A stretch of 5,994 nt of DNA from Methylobacteriaceae bacterium. GTDB taxonomy: Bacteria > Pseudomonadota > Alphaproteobacteria > Rhizobiales > Beijerinckiaceae. How positions within the stretch are numbered: position 1 is the first letter of the stretch; each line of letters begins with the position of its first letter. Where the stretch lies: the NCBI GenBank assembly GCA_019247255.1, contig JAFAPJ010000392.1:1-5994 (forward strand), written 5' to 3'. Positions 5,787-5,994 of this stretch are shown here, piece after piece. Both the position numbers and the translations under genes were made by a program. The notes under the pieces were generated by a model. That model did not search any database. It saw only the letters and a program-made list of their open reading frames with translations, and was not told the DNA's origin.

Positions 5787-5793
5787 AACCGAG

Positions 5794-5967
5794 ATGGACA
5801 AGGATCGTTCGGAAGGTCTGTTGGACAAGGTCACGGGTTCCGCGAAGGAACTCGCCGGCAAGGTGACCGGCGACGCCAAGCTGCAGACCGAAGGCAAGGT
5901 GCAGAAGACGAGCGGCACCGTGCAGAACGCGGTCGGCGGCGCGAAGGACGCGCTGCGCGGCAAGTGA
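5794..5967 (+). CDS. CsbD-like general stress protein
   Basis: This short gene encodes 57 residues beginning MDKDRSEGLLDKVTGSAKEL and ending KDALRGK. The repeated KVTG/KVQ and G-x-A-K pattern (LDKVTGSAKEL, AGKVTGDAKLQ, EGKVQKTSGTVQ, GGAKDALRG) is the signature of CsbD-like proteins: small, hydrophilic, charged, Gly/Lys-rich and lacking a hydrophobic core. CsbD of Bacillus subtilis belongs to its SigB stress regulon, and homologues in other bacteria are likewise stress-induced; the molecular function is unknown. The family normally runs to about 60-70 residues, so this copy is complete. It has a strong ribosome site and a near-consensus EcfG promoter upstream. It follows the protease gene on the same strand after 75 bases but is probably its own transcription unit. 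Confidence 0.88.
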   Translation: MDKDRSEGLLDKVTGSAKELAGKVTGDAKLQTEGKVQKTSGTVQNAVGGAKDALRGK

Positions 5968-5994
5968 CAGTCCGGGCCGAGCGGGCGCTGGCGC

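Noticed and set aside
1..5994. Mobile elements, CRISPR arrays, tRNA or rRNA genes
   Set aside because: No transposase or integrase resemblance, no regularly spaced repeats, and no cloverleaf or rRNA-like sequence was seen.

Overview
The window is GC-rich chromosomal DNA with dense genes on both strands. Gene content and style (an alphaproteobacterial-type L19 with a C-terminal tail, GTG starts, a CsbD-like stress protein, and promoter-like sites of the EcfG general-stress type) point to an alphaproteobacterium of the Rhizobiales/Hyphomicrobiales. Methylobacterium or a relative is my best guess. This is inferred from protein resemblance and composition, not from a database search.

Layout, left to right. 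(1) Bases 1-1320, minus strand: the N-terminal 440 residues of a membrane chemoreceptor with a nitrate/nitrite-sensing (NIT)-like periplasmic domain and HAMP modules; its signalling end lies off the left edge. (2) Bases 1321-1696: a 376-base gap with no convincing gene but a strong hairpin. (3) A RidA-family protein, then rplS (ribosomal protein L19) behind its own sigma70-like promoter. (4) A VOC/glyoxalase-fold protein on the minus strand, convergent with rplS and divergent from leuC. (5) leuC, the large subunit of isopropylmalate isomerase, with all three iron-sulfur cysteines. (6) A small secreted His/Arg/Gly/aromatic-rich protein on the minus strand, ending 6 bases from leuC; the two stop codons sit in one palindrome. 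(7) A translationally coupled pair: a small single-pass membrane protein and an MMP-like zinc metallopeptidase (HExxHxxGxxD). (8) A CsbD-like stress protein.

Most genes are ordinary housekeeping or accessory genes and no new multi-gene system is evident. The most interesting signal is regulatory. The secreted basic protein has a perfect GGAAC-N17-CGTT element upstream, and the CsbD gene has a near-perfect AGAAC-N17-CGTT element. This suggests that the right-hand 1.3 kb includes two separate units of the PhyR/EcfG general stress regulon, flanking the membrane protein/protease pair.
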